NCBI GenBank assembly: GCA_030747575.1
Contig: JASLKI010000366.1
Span: 1 to 7,627 of the forward strand
Source: Verrucomicrobiota bacterium
GTDB lineage: Bacteria; Verrucomicrobiota; Verrucomicrobiia; Limisphaerales; UBA1096
DNA: 7,627 nt
Direction of reading: 5' to 3'
The notes under the pieces were generated by a model. The model saw only the letters and a list, made by a program, of their open reading frames with translations. It was not told the origin of the DNA and made no database searches. The position numbers were made by a program, and so were the translations under genes. Positions within the stretch are counted from its first letter, which is position 1. Each line of letters begins with the position of its first letter. Below, piece after piece: positions 1 to 5,304 of the stretch.

Positions 1-407
1 GACTGGTCATCAATGCCGACGGAGAAATTGCCAAATCCGTCAAAGCCCTTCGAGCTGATCCCTCGAAAATCCCGAATCCGGGGCAGCGCGGTGGCAATGA
101 GCCGATCCAAAAACTCGTACATCGTCTGCCGGCGAAGCGTCACGCGACACCCGGTAGTCATGCCCTGGCGCAACTTGAAGTTCGCAACGCTGACCTTGGC
201 CTTGTTCAACGTGGGCTTCCGGCCGGTGATGGTGGTCATGTCTTTCAGCGCGTCGCCGAGAACCTCTTTGCCCAGTTCCGGGCTGACGCCCATGTGCACC
301 ACGATCTTGTCGATCTTGGGCACCTGGTGAATGTTCCCGTACTTGTCCAGGCCCCGGAGCTTGGTACGGATCTCTTCCTGATATTTTTCCTGTAATCTGG
401 GGATCAT
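1..407 (-). CDS. rplE: 50S ribosomal protein L5 (5' part, cut by window edge)
   Basis: The first 135 codons of ribosomal protein L5 can be read from the ATG at 407-405 to the left edge of the window; the remaining part (L5 is usually about 180 residues) lies outside. L5 binds 5S rRNA and helps place it in the central protuberance of the large subunit. The family blocks are in order: KIVVHMGV (residues 34-41), ITGRKP, NFKLRQGM followed by GCRVTLR, MYEFLDRLI, and ALPRIRDFRG then GFDGFGNFSVGI near the window edge. The ATG overlaps the TGA of rplX as ATGA, so its translation is probably coupled to rplX; only a weak GAAGA lies upstream. Identification is secure; the truncation is only the window boundary. 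Confidence 0.97.
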   Translation of the reverse strand, partial: MIPRLQEKYQEEIRTKLRGLDKYGNIHQVPKIDKIVVHMGVSPELGKEVLGDALKDMTTITGRKPTLNKAKVSVANFKLRQGMTTGCRVTLRRQTMYEFLDRLIATALPRIRDFRGISSKGFDGFGNFSVGIDDQ

Positions 408-709
408 TCTTCAGTTTCAGCCTTGTCGTCAGCCTCTTCGGTTGCAGCGTCCTCCTCGACCGGGTGTTTTTTCCGATAGCGATCCTCGCGCATCACGTTG
501 GACCAGTGGATGGTTCCCTCGCGCTCGGCGATTTCACCCTGCGGTTGGTCCTGATTTTTGCGGATGTGCTTCTTGACCATGTTCAGTCCCTCGACGATCA
601 CACGCTCGCTCGAAGTCAGGACACTGATCACCTTGCCACTCTCCCCCTTGTCCTCTCCGGACAGGATGTAAACTGTGTCTCCCTTTTTAATGTGCCGCTC
701 TTTGCCCAT
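404..709 (-). CDS. rplX: 50S ribosomal protein L24
   Basis: Encodes a 101-residue L24, an assembly-initiator protein of the 50S subunit that binds the 5' domain of 23S rRNA near the tunnel exit. The N-terminal KOW-type SH3 barrel is clear: KKGDTVYILSGEDKGESGKV at residues 8-27, then RVIVEGLNMVKKH (36-48) and the IHWSNVM block (67-73). The last 17 or so residues (from about 85) form a strongly acidic Glu/Asp/Ala tail that is not part of the usual fold. The gene begins immediately after the rplN stop (TAA|ATG with no spacer). A good ribosome-binding site, GGAGG at 718-722, lies inside the last codons of rplN, 8 bases before the ATG. Its TGA overlaps the rplE start. Confidence 0.97.
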   Translation of the reverse strand: MGKERHIKKGDTVYILSGEDKGESGKVISVLTSSERVIVEGLNMVKKHIRKNQDQPQGEIAEREGTIHWSNVMREDRYRKKHPVEEDAATEEADDKAETEE

Positions 710-1075
710 TTAAATTACCTCCGGCGCCAACGAGACGATTTTCATGAATTTCTTTACCCTCAACTCACGGGCCACCGGCCCAAAAATACGTGTGCCACGC
801 GGGTTGCCATCCTCGTCAATGATCACGATGGCGTTGGAGTCAAACTTCAGCACGGAGCCGTCGGGGCGGCGGATGGGCGACTTGGTTCGAACCACCACGG
901 CATTGACCACCTCGCCTTTTTTCACGTTGCCATCCGGGGTTGCCTCACGGACGTGGGCCTTGATCACGTCGCCCACGGAGGCGGTGTCCTTGCGAATGCC
1001 CAGCACTCCGATTGCCCAAGCCTTTTTGGCCCCGGAGTTGTCGGCTACATTTAATCTGGATCTTAGCTGTAACAT
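710..1075 (-). CDS. rplN: 50S ribosomal protein L14
   Basis: Encodes a 121-residue L14, close to the usual 122. L14 is a beta-barrel protein on the subunit interface of 50S, near the factor-binding site. The whole chain follows the family: RLNVADNSGAKK (7-18), ASVGDVI, VKKGEVVNAVVVRTK, RRPDGSVLKFD, and the very conserved PRGTRIFGPVARELR, with FMKIVSLAPEVI at the C-terminus. It is normally the first gene of the spc operon, but here it follows rpsQ after only 24 bases, with an AAGG site ahead of the ATG, so the S10 and spc blocks look co-transcribed. Its stop TAA abuts the rplX start codon. Confidence 0.98.
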   Translation of the reverse strand: MLQLRSRLNVADNSGAKKAWAIGVLGIRKDTASVGDVIKAHVREATPDGNVKKGEVVNAVVVRTKSPIRRPDGSVLKFDSNAIVIIDEDGNPRGTRIFGPVARELRVKKFMKIVSLAPEVI

Positions 1076-1099
1076 TTCCGCCTTGTCTTTGCTGCTGCC

Positions 1100-1417
1100 C
1101 TAAGCAGCTGCTTCCGCCTCCTTGGATGCCATGGCCAGCTCGCCGCTCTTCACGATTCTGACGAGCCTCCAGCGCTTGGTCTTGGAGATCGGCCGGGTTT
1201 CCATAATCTCAACAAGATCGCCCACTTGGGCCTCGTTTTTCTCATCGTGCGTATGAAACTTGCTGAACTTGGTGATGATTTTTTTGTAGAGCGGATGCGC
1301 GATCCGCCGGGAAATTTTCACAACGACCGTCTTGTCCATGCTGGAGGAGACGACCACGCCCTCCCTAACTTTCCGGTGGCTGTTGCGTGCTGAAGTTGTT
1401 GTTTCTGTCTCGGTCAT
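1100..1417 (-). CDS. rpsQ: 30S ribosomal protein S17
   Basis: Encodes a 105-residue S17, a primary 16S rRNA-binding protein with an OB fold, in the 30S body. The core at residues 17-90 matches the family: REGVVVSSSMDKTVVV, HPLYKKIITKFSKFHTHDE, VGDLVEIMETRPISKTKRWRLVRIV. It is longer than the usual 84-90 residues because of a Thr/Ser-rich N-terminus of about 15 residues and an Ala/Glu-rich C-terminal tail of about 15 residues (from residue 91). The start at 1417 is supported by GAAGG overlapping the rpmC stop codon, with 7 bases between the two genes. The position between rpmC and rplN is the standard order. Confidence 0.97.
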   Translation of the reverse strand: MTETETTTSARNSHRKVREGVVVSSSMDKTVVVKISRRIAHPLYKKIITKFSKFHTHDEKNEAQVGDLVEIMETRPISKTKRWRLVRIVKSGELAMASKEAEAAA

Positions 1418-1424
1418 TGCCTTC

Positions 1425-1859
1425 TTAATTTGTTGCCGCTTCCCTCTTGACCAGTCCCACGGCCTTTTCCCTGCCCTTGGCCTGAATTAGTTCCGCCATT
1501 TCCCTGTTGGTCAGGCGGGCTTTATTCTTGTTGAACACGGCTCCTCCAACCTTCAGCACATCCTTGCGGCTCAAGCCGCGCTTGGCCAAGCCGAGCAGTG
1601 CTGCGGCCACGCCGTCCACTGTAAAATCCTTCACTCCTTTCAGCGCCGTTGCCAAGTTCTCCAGCGCCTCCTTCCGGCCAATCTGCGTGACTCGCGTTTC
1701 GATGCGGGCGATGTCACGCCGCAACTCACGCAGGCGAATCGGTTTCTCCAGTTGGCTGGTGGCTTTCGTAATCTTTAGGTTGAACAATTCCCTACGGAGG
1801 TCACGGCCCTGGGCCGTCAACTCAACTTTTGTCTTATCACTGATCTCCGAAATTTTCAT
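1425..1859 (-). CDS. rpmC: 50S ribosomal protein L29 with long C-terminal extension
   Basis: Residues 1-66 are an ordinary L29: MKISEISDKTKVEL, then LRRELFNLKITKATSQLEKP (21-40) and the RELRRDIARIETRV helix (44-57). L29 is a helical hairpin on the solvent face of the 50S subunit near the tunnel exit, next to L23, where nascent-chain factors dock. Most L29 proteins end at about 60-70 residues; this one continues to 144. The extension (about 67-144) is a mixed hydrophobic and basic segment containing VDGVAAALLGLAKRGLSRKD and a Lys/Arg-rich stretch ending in a predicted helix (LTNREMAELIQAKG). I do not recognise a named domain in it. Frame and codon style look continuous across the join, so it is unlikely to be a frameshift product. 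Gene order (rplP-rpmC-rpsQ) is canonical. Confidence 0.93.
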   Translation of the reverse strand: MKISEISDKTKVELTAQGRDLRRELFNLKITKATSQLEKPIRLRELRRDIARIETRVTQIGRKEALENLATALKGVKDFTVDGVAAALLGLAKRGLSRKDVLKVGGAVFNKNKARLTNREMAELIQAKGREKAVGLVKREAATN

Positions 1860-1874
1860 CCTGCTACTTTCACT

Positions 1875-2285
1875 TTAATCACGCTCGGCAAACCGGCAGC
1901 GAACCGGCATCTTGGCCGCCGCTGAACTCAACGCCTCACGTGCCACGCTTTCCGGCACGCCTTCCACTTCAAACAACATTGTGGCCGGCCGAACCACGGC
2001 CACCCAGTGATCCACGTTGGCCTTGCCCTTGCCCATCCGCACTTCCAACGGTTTTTTGGTCACAGACTTCTGCGGGAATACCCGAATCCACATGCTCCCT
2101 TTGCGCTTCATGCCACGGGAGATCGCCACACGGGCGGCTTCAATCTGGGTGCCGGTGATCCAGGCGCGCTCCAGTGACTGAAGGCCGTAAGAGCCGAACG
2201 ACACCTTGTTCCCCCGCTGCGCAACGCCTTTCCGGCTGCCGCGGTGCATTTTGCGATATTTAACTTTGTTGGGTAGTAAAGCCAT
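1875..2285 (-). CDS. rplP: 50S ribosomal protein L16
   Basis: Encodes a 136-residue L16, normal length for the family. L16 sits near the A-site tRNA elbow and the 5S rRNA and is needed late in 50S assembly. Family signatures run through the whole chain: KYRKMHRGSRKG (9-20), VSFGSYGLQSLE, ITGTQIEAARVAISR, MWIRVFPQKSVTKKPLEVRM (65-84), GKGKANVDHWVAVVRPATML, GVPESVAREAL and AAAKMPVRCRF. The Arg in the PLEVRMGKGK loop corresponds to the arginine that is hydroxylated in E. coli L16; whether it is modified here cannot be seen. The gene lies 12 bases after rpsC, with only a weak CGGA ahead of the ATG, and 15 bases before rpmC. Confidence 0.98.
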   Translation of the reverse strand: MALLPNKVKYRKMHRGSRKGVAQRGNKVSFGSYGLQSLERAWITGTQIEAARVAISRGMKRKGSMWIRVFPQKSVTKKPLEVRMGKGKANVDHWVAVVRPATMLFEVEGVPESVAREALSSAAAKMPVRCRFAERD

Positions 2286-2297
2286 TCCGATATATGT

Positions 2298-3005
2298 TTA
2301 ACCGTTGCCTCGCGGGCCCATCGGCCGCCTTGGCCGGGTGTCGCGCCTTGGCCCCCGCTTGACGCGATCGGCCTCTTCCTCGGCGGGATCCTTGCGGCAA
2401 ATCCAGCATTTCACGCCAATGACCCCGTACTGGGTTGCGGCCTCGGCAAATCCGTAGTCGATGTTGGCCCGCAACGTGTGCAGCGGCACCGCACCCTCCC
2501 GCGTATTCTCACAACGGGCGATGTCGGCCCCGTTCAGGCGGCCGGCCACGCGCAAGCGAATGCCAAGCGCACCCATGTCCATCGTCACCTGCACGGTCCG
2601 CTTCATCGCGCGCCGAAACGCCACGCGGCGCTCAAGCTGCATGCAGATGTTCTCGGCGACGAGTTGGGCGTCCAGTTCCGGGTTCTTGACCTCGGTGATC
2701 TCAACATAGACTTCCTTGCCGGTCATCTTGCTGAGTTCCTCCTTGATCCCGTCGATCTCGGCACCCTTGCGCCCAATGACCACACCCGGGCGGGCGGAGT
2801 GGATGGTGATCCGACACCGACTGGCGGCGCGCTCGATCTGAATGCGCGGCACGGCGGCGGCCTGCAGTTTACTCTTCAGCAACTGGCGAATCTTGTGATC
2901 CTCCACAAGCAGCGCGCCGAAATCCTTCTTGTCGGCATACCACTTGGAGCGCCAATCCTTGTTGACGATCAGGCGGAGTCCAATTGGGTTGGTTTTTTGT
3001 CCCAT
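2298..3005 (-). CDS. rpsC: 30S ribosomal protein S3
   Basis: Encodes a 235-residue S3, a head protein of the 30S subunit at the mRNA entry channel. The N-terminus MGQKTNPIGLRL is the family start. A type II KH domain follows, with the GxxG loop as GRKG (78-81) inside GVVIGRKGAEI. The C-terminal domain holds the RRAMKR helix (131-136), whose basic residues belong to the entry-channel helicase region, then GIRLRVAGRLNGADIAR and PLHTLRANIDYGFAEA. The conserved end of the core, GVIGVKxWI, appears here as GVIGVKCWIC, placing a Cys-x-x-Cys pair at 200 and 203. From about 208 the protein ends in an Arg/Pro-rich tail. It starts 9 bases after rplV without a visible ribosome-binding site, suggesting translational coupling. 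Confidence 0.98.
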   Translation of the reverse strand: MGQKTNPIGLRLIVNKDWRSKWYADKKDFGALLVEDHKIRQLLKSKLQAAAVPRIQIERAASRCRITIHSARPGVVIGRKGAEIDGIKEELSKMTGKEVYVEITEVKNPELDAQLVAENICMQLERRVAFRRAMKRTVQVTMDMGALGIRLRVAGRLNGADIARCENTREGAVPLHTLRANIDYGFAEAATQYGVIGVKCWICRKDPAEEEADRVKRGPRRDTRPRRPMGPRGNG

Positions 3006-3014
3006 ACAGGTTCG

Positions 3015-3488
3015 TTAAATTTGATCCGTGAGCACGATCCGAATGTGGCAACTCCGCTTAAGGATCGGGCTAGCCGAGCCGCGAGCCCTCGGGCGCCAGC
3101 GTTTCATCGTAGGCGCATCTCCCACGGTTGCCTCTTTTACATAGAGCATCGTCTGGTCGAGCTTATGGGTGGAGTCCAGAAAACTCTGGTAGGCGTCGAT
3201 CTTGGTCTGGCTGCTCCGGCGCGTCTTCTTGTTGTTCGTGTTGCTGACTTTTTGCTCTAGTTCAGAGATACGCTCGGACAAATCCTCCGCGTTCCACTCG
3301 TCGGCAATATTCCCCGCGTTGGCCATGGCCGACTTGAGGGTCTTGGCAACCAAGCGCGCGGACTTTCGGGGAACAGCCCCTAGAAGGGCCCGGGCCTCCA
3401 TGGCGTGCATGCCCTGGATCTGCCGGGCCATCTCCCGCACTTTCTGCGGGGACATCCGAACTCCTTTTGTGACTGCCAAAACTTCCAT
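3015..3488 (-). CDS. rplV: 50S ribosomal protein L22 with internal insertion
   Basis: Encodes a 157-residue L22, against about 110 in most bacteria. L22 contacts all domains of 23S rRNA and its long hairpin lines the exit tunnel. The N-terminal half is normal: GVRMSPQKVREMAR (9-22), GMHAMEARALL, VAKTLKSAMANA (47-58). The C-terminal half is also normal: MLYVKEATVGDAPTMKRW (114-131), the tunnel hairpin RPRARGSAS (132-140) and HIRIVL. Between them, roughly residues 64-109, lie about 46 extra residues that include a charged heptad-like helix (LSERISELEQKV, 70-81) and a Lys/Arg/Asn/Ser-rich stretch. The reading frame is uninterrupted across the insertion. AGGCGGA lies ahead of the ATG. It sits between rpsS and rpsC as usual. 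Confidence 0.96.
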   Translation of the reverse strand: MEVLAVTKGVRMSPQKVREMARQIQGMHAMEARALLGAVPRKSARLVAKTLKSAMANAGNIADEWNAEDLSERISELEQKVSNTNNKKTRRSSQTKIDAYQSFLDSTHKLDQTMLYVKEATVGDAPTMKRWRPRARGSASPILKRSCHIRIVLTDQI

Positions 3489-3507
3489 TTATCCGCCTGC
3501 TTACTTG

Positions 3508-3771
3508 TTATTGCTTTGAACCGTGGCCCTTGAATGTGCGTGTGTGCGAAAACTCACCCAGTTTGTGCCCCACCATGTTCTCGGTCACAAACACGGTCAA
3601 AAAGGCCTTGCCGTTGTGCACCATGAATGTGTGCCCGACAAATTCCGGCGCGATTGTCGACCGACGCGACCATGTCTTGATCGGCTTTTTCTTCCCGTCG
3701 GCATTCAGCTTCTCGATCTTGTCGAGCAGGTGCTGCTCCACAAACGGTCCTTTTTTGATCGAACGTCCCAT
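3508..3771 (-). CDS. rpsS: 30S ribosomal protein S19
   Basis: Encodes an 87-residue S19, a small protein of the 30S head that pairs with S13 near the A-site finger. It matches the family end to end: MGRSIKKGPFVEQHLL (1-16), KKPIKTWSRRSTIAPEFVGH (28-47), TFMVHNGKAFLTVFVTENMVGHKLGEF and HTRTFKGH at the end. The gene begins 6 bases after the rplB stop codon without a clear ribosome-binding site, so reinitiation after rplB is likely. Its stop is 19 bases before rplV. Length and position in the cluster are standard. Confidence 0.98.
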   Translation of the reverse strand: MGRSIKKGPFVEQHLLDKIEKLNADGKKKPIKTWSRRSTIAPEFVGHTFMVHNGKAFLTVFVTENMVGHKLGEFSHTRTFKGHGSKQ

Positions 3772-3777
3772 ATCTGT

Positions 3778-4623
3778 TTATTTCTGCTTCATCGGCCGGC
3801 CGTCACGCCGAACCAATATCCAGCGGTTGGATGGTTTATACTTGGGCCGCGTCTTGAATCCCTTGGCCAGGACTCCCCATGGCGACACCGGGTGCCCACC
3901 TCCCGAGGTGCGGCCTTCGCCACCTCCCATTGGGTGATCCACCGGGTTCTTGGCCACGGCACGCGTGATCGGCCGCTTGCCCTTGTTCCGCGTCCGGCCC
4001 GCCTTGCCAATGACGATCTTTTCGTGATCGGCGTTGCCCACCGAACCCATCGTGGCAAAACACTTTTCGTTTAACTTACGAATTTCCCCCGATGGCAGCT
4101 TCACCTGCGCATAACCGTCAGCCAACGCCATTAGTGACGCGGACGTCCCGGCGGAACGAACCATTTGGCCACCCCGTCCCGGACTCATCTCCAGATTGTG
4201 AATCTCCGAACCGGAGGGAATCTTGCTCAAGGGCAAAAAGTTTCCGTTTTCAACCGGAGCCTCCGTGCCGCTCATCACCTTGGAACCCACCTCGAGGCCG
4301 TCCACGGCGATCATGTAGCGCTTTTCCCCGTCCTCATACTGGAGGAGGGCCAAGCGGGCCGAGCGGCAGGGATCATACTCAATGGCGATCACCTCGGCTG
4401 CCATGCCATACTTGTTGCGCTTGAAGTCGACGTTGCGGATCTTCTGCTTGTGCCCGCCACCAATGCCCCGAGCAGTGATACGGCCATAGCTGTTCCGTCC
4501 GCCGGTCTTCTTCTTAGTCTTGACCAGACGCTTCTCAGGCTTCGTTTTCGTAATCTCCGAAAACGACGAAACTTTCATGTAACGCCTTGACGGCGTTACA
4601 GGGTTGAAACTCTTGACTGGCAT
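3778..4623 (-). CDS. rplB: 50S ribosomal protein L2
   Basis: Encodes a 281-residue L2, one of the primary 23S rRNA-binding proteins, needed for subunit joining and the peptidyl-transferase centre. Landmarks: KSFNPVTPSRRYM (4-16), KKTGGRNSYGRITAR (38-52), GGGHKQ, VDFKRNK, IHNLEMSPGRGGQMVRSAGT (141-160), and the C-terminal loop NPVDHPMGGGEGR (226-238), which keeps the histidine equivalent to E. coli His229 (here His230), then HPVSPWG. I chose the ATG at 4623 because the family starts just before the KSFNPVTP-type motif; the frame stays open upstream to 4881, but that part does not resemble L2. GAGG lies 12 bases before the start, inside a hairpin. Unusually, rplW does not precede it: rplB is the first gene of this cluster. 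Confidence 0.97.
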   Translation of the reverse strand: MPVKSFNPVTPSRRYMKVSSFSEITKTKPEKRLVKTKKKTGGRNSYGRITARGIGGGHKQKIRNVDFKRNKYGMAAEVIAIEYDPCRSARLALLQYEDGEKRYMIAVDGLEVGSKVMSGTEAPVENGNFLPLSKIPSGSEIHNLEMSPGRGGQMVRSAGTSASLMALADGYAQVKLPSGEIRKLNEKCFATMGSVGNADHEKIVIGKAGRTRNKGKRPITRAVAKNPVDHPMGGGEGRTSGGGHPVSPWGVLAKGFKTRPKYKPSNRWILVRRDGRPMKQK

Positions 4624-4634
4624 ACAATCTAGGT

Positions 4635-4648
4635 GCCTCGACTGAGGC
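4635..4648 (-). promoter_or_regulatory. Hairpin overlapping the rplB ribosome-binding site
   Basis: On the minus strand a perfect 5-base-pair stem (GCCTC/GAGGC) with a 4-base loop (AGTC) ends 11 bases before the rplB ATG. Its 3' arm contains GAGG, the only Shine-Dalgarno-like match near the start. If it folds in the mRNA it would hide that site, as in r-protein leaders that are autoregulated at translation. The stem is short and the site is slightly far from the ATG, so this is a candidate only. Confidence 0.3.
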
Positions 4649-4801
4649 TGTGACGCACCCCTCCATAACTCCCCTGCTTTGGGAAAGCGGGTTTTCGGCG
4701 GGTTGCCAAATTTTCTAACCGACCCTTCATCCCGCAGGAAAAGGGCCGGACAACGTAACAATTTTTTTCCTGTGTGCAACCTCTTTCTGAAGTTTTTTAA
4801 A

Positions 4802-4897
4802 AAAAAGTTTCGGGTCGTAAATCCTTGAAAAATGGGGCTCAAAGAGCACTTGAGCAAGCGGCTGGCCCTCCGGTCTCCCAAAAAGTTTCCAAAACTT
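4802..4897 (-). promoter_or_regulatory. rplB leader: hairpin with T run and repeated A/T tract
   Basis: On the minus strand a 6-base-pair stem (GCTCAA/TTGAGC, 4850-4855 with 4837-4842) with a 7-base loop is followed after CCCA by TTTTT (4828-4832), resembling a weak intrinsic terminator or attenuator upstream of rplB. It is flanked by two copies of a 10-base sequence (plus-strand AAAAAGTTTC at 4802-4811 and 4880-4889). The second copy is part of a small inverted repeat (AAGTTT-CCA-AAACTT, 4883-4897). The region is much richer in A/T tracts than the genes. It could be leader, UP-element or attenuator DNA; no function is proven. Confidence 0.25.
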
Positions 4898-4938
4898 CTG
4901 CCAGCACCCGTTTAGCCAAACGATGAAAAAGACCTATC

Positions 4939-5304
4939 TTATTGTATGACAAAGGCTAAGGTGTAGTACGCTCTAACGCCGGGGATTGGAGAGCCCGAGC
5001 ACCTTTCGAATTTGGCGAAATCATCCTTCGTCCCGATGAACAACACGGTTGCCAAGGCTGCTTGTCAAGGTACCAAACTCCCCTTTTGTTGGCGCAGTAA
5101 TGCTCCATCGAAGAAGACTCAAACGATGTCCTCCGCATGGCCCGGCACACGTCCGGCGACCTTGGCCTTACCCGTTTCGGCTCGAATTCACCCGATAAAA
5201 ATGCTGAAGGAAAAGCTTGCAAAGCCGGGGGAGGCTATGGTTTTGCTCGCCGAAGTCAGCCCACCGGTTGCCAGGGAGGATCCCCGACGGCTGATATCAT
5301 TTGG
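4939..5304. other. Intergenic stretch with unusual open frames, no recognised gene
   Basis: About 365 bases between the rplB leader and the lyase gene. On the minus strand one frame from 5283 to the TAA at 4939 reads with protein-like composition but is broken by three in-frame TGA codons (5190-5188, 5121-5119, 5067-5065). On the plus strand a frame from a TTG at 5012 (first ATG at 5036) runs to a TGA at 5306-5308 that overlaps the lyase ATG. None of these translations resembles a family I know. TGA is a normal stop elsewhere in the window, so the broken frame would be a decayed gene if it was ever one. It may equally be promoter DNA or a structured RNA. I see no tRNA, rRNA or insertion-sequence features here. 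Confidence 0.35.
4941..4946 (-). promoter_or_regulatory. Possible -10 box for the rplB operon
   Basis: TACAAT on the minus strand differs from the sigma-70 -10 consensus at one base and lies about 320 bases before rplB, upstream of the leader hairpins. I cannot find a matching -35 box at 16-18 bases, so the assignment is weak; the true promoter may be elsewhere between 4650 and 5000. Confidence 0.15.

Noticed and set aside
464..1054. Plus-strand open frame antisense to rplX and rplN
   Set aside because: A shadow of two conserved genes with no family resemblance or ribosome-binding site.
2478..3260. Long plus-strand open frame antisense to rpsC and rplV
   Set aside because: It lies wholly opposite two unmistakable ribosomal protein genes and its translation resembles nothing; GC-rich codon use on the coding strand produces it.
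3916..3954. Met instead of the second His in the L2 loop DHPHGGGEGR
   Set aside because: The functionally important first His is kept, and DHPM is also found in other groups such as Bacteroidetes as far as I recall, so it is ordinary variation.
4624..4881. In-frame open extension of 86 codons upstream of the rplB ATG
   Set aside because: It shows no similarity to L2 or to L23, which normally precedes L2, and the L2 family starts at the MPVKSFNP-type N-terminus. The frame is probably open by chance within the leader.
4990..5200. tRNA or tmRNA suggested by TCGAA-containing loops in the intergenic region
   Set aside because: The T-stem pairs do not form around either TTCGAAT-like loop and no acceptor stem or anticodon arm can be drawn.
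4939..5283. TGA read as tryptophan (alternative genetic code)
   Set aside because: Clear genes in the same window end with TGA and use TGG for Trp, so the standard code applies.
5137..5304. In-frame extension of the aldolase upstream to an ATG at 5137
   Set aside because: The family begins directly with the first barrel strand (KLDGLIAA); the added 56 residues look unlike a signal peptide or domain.
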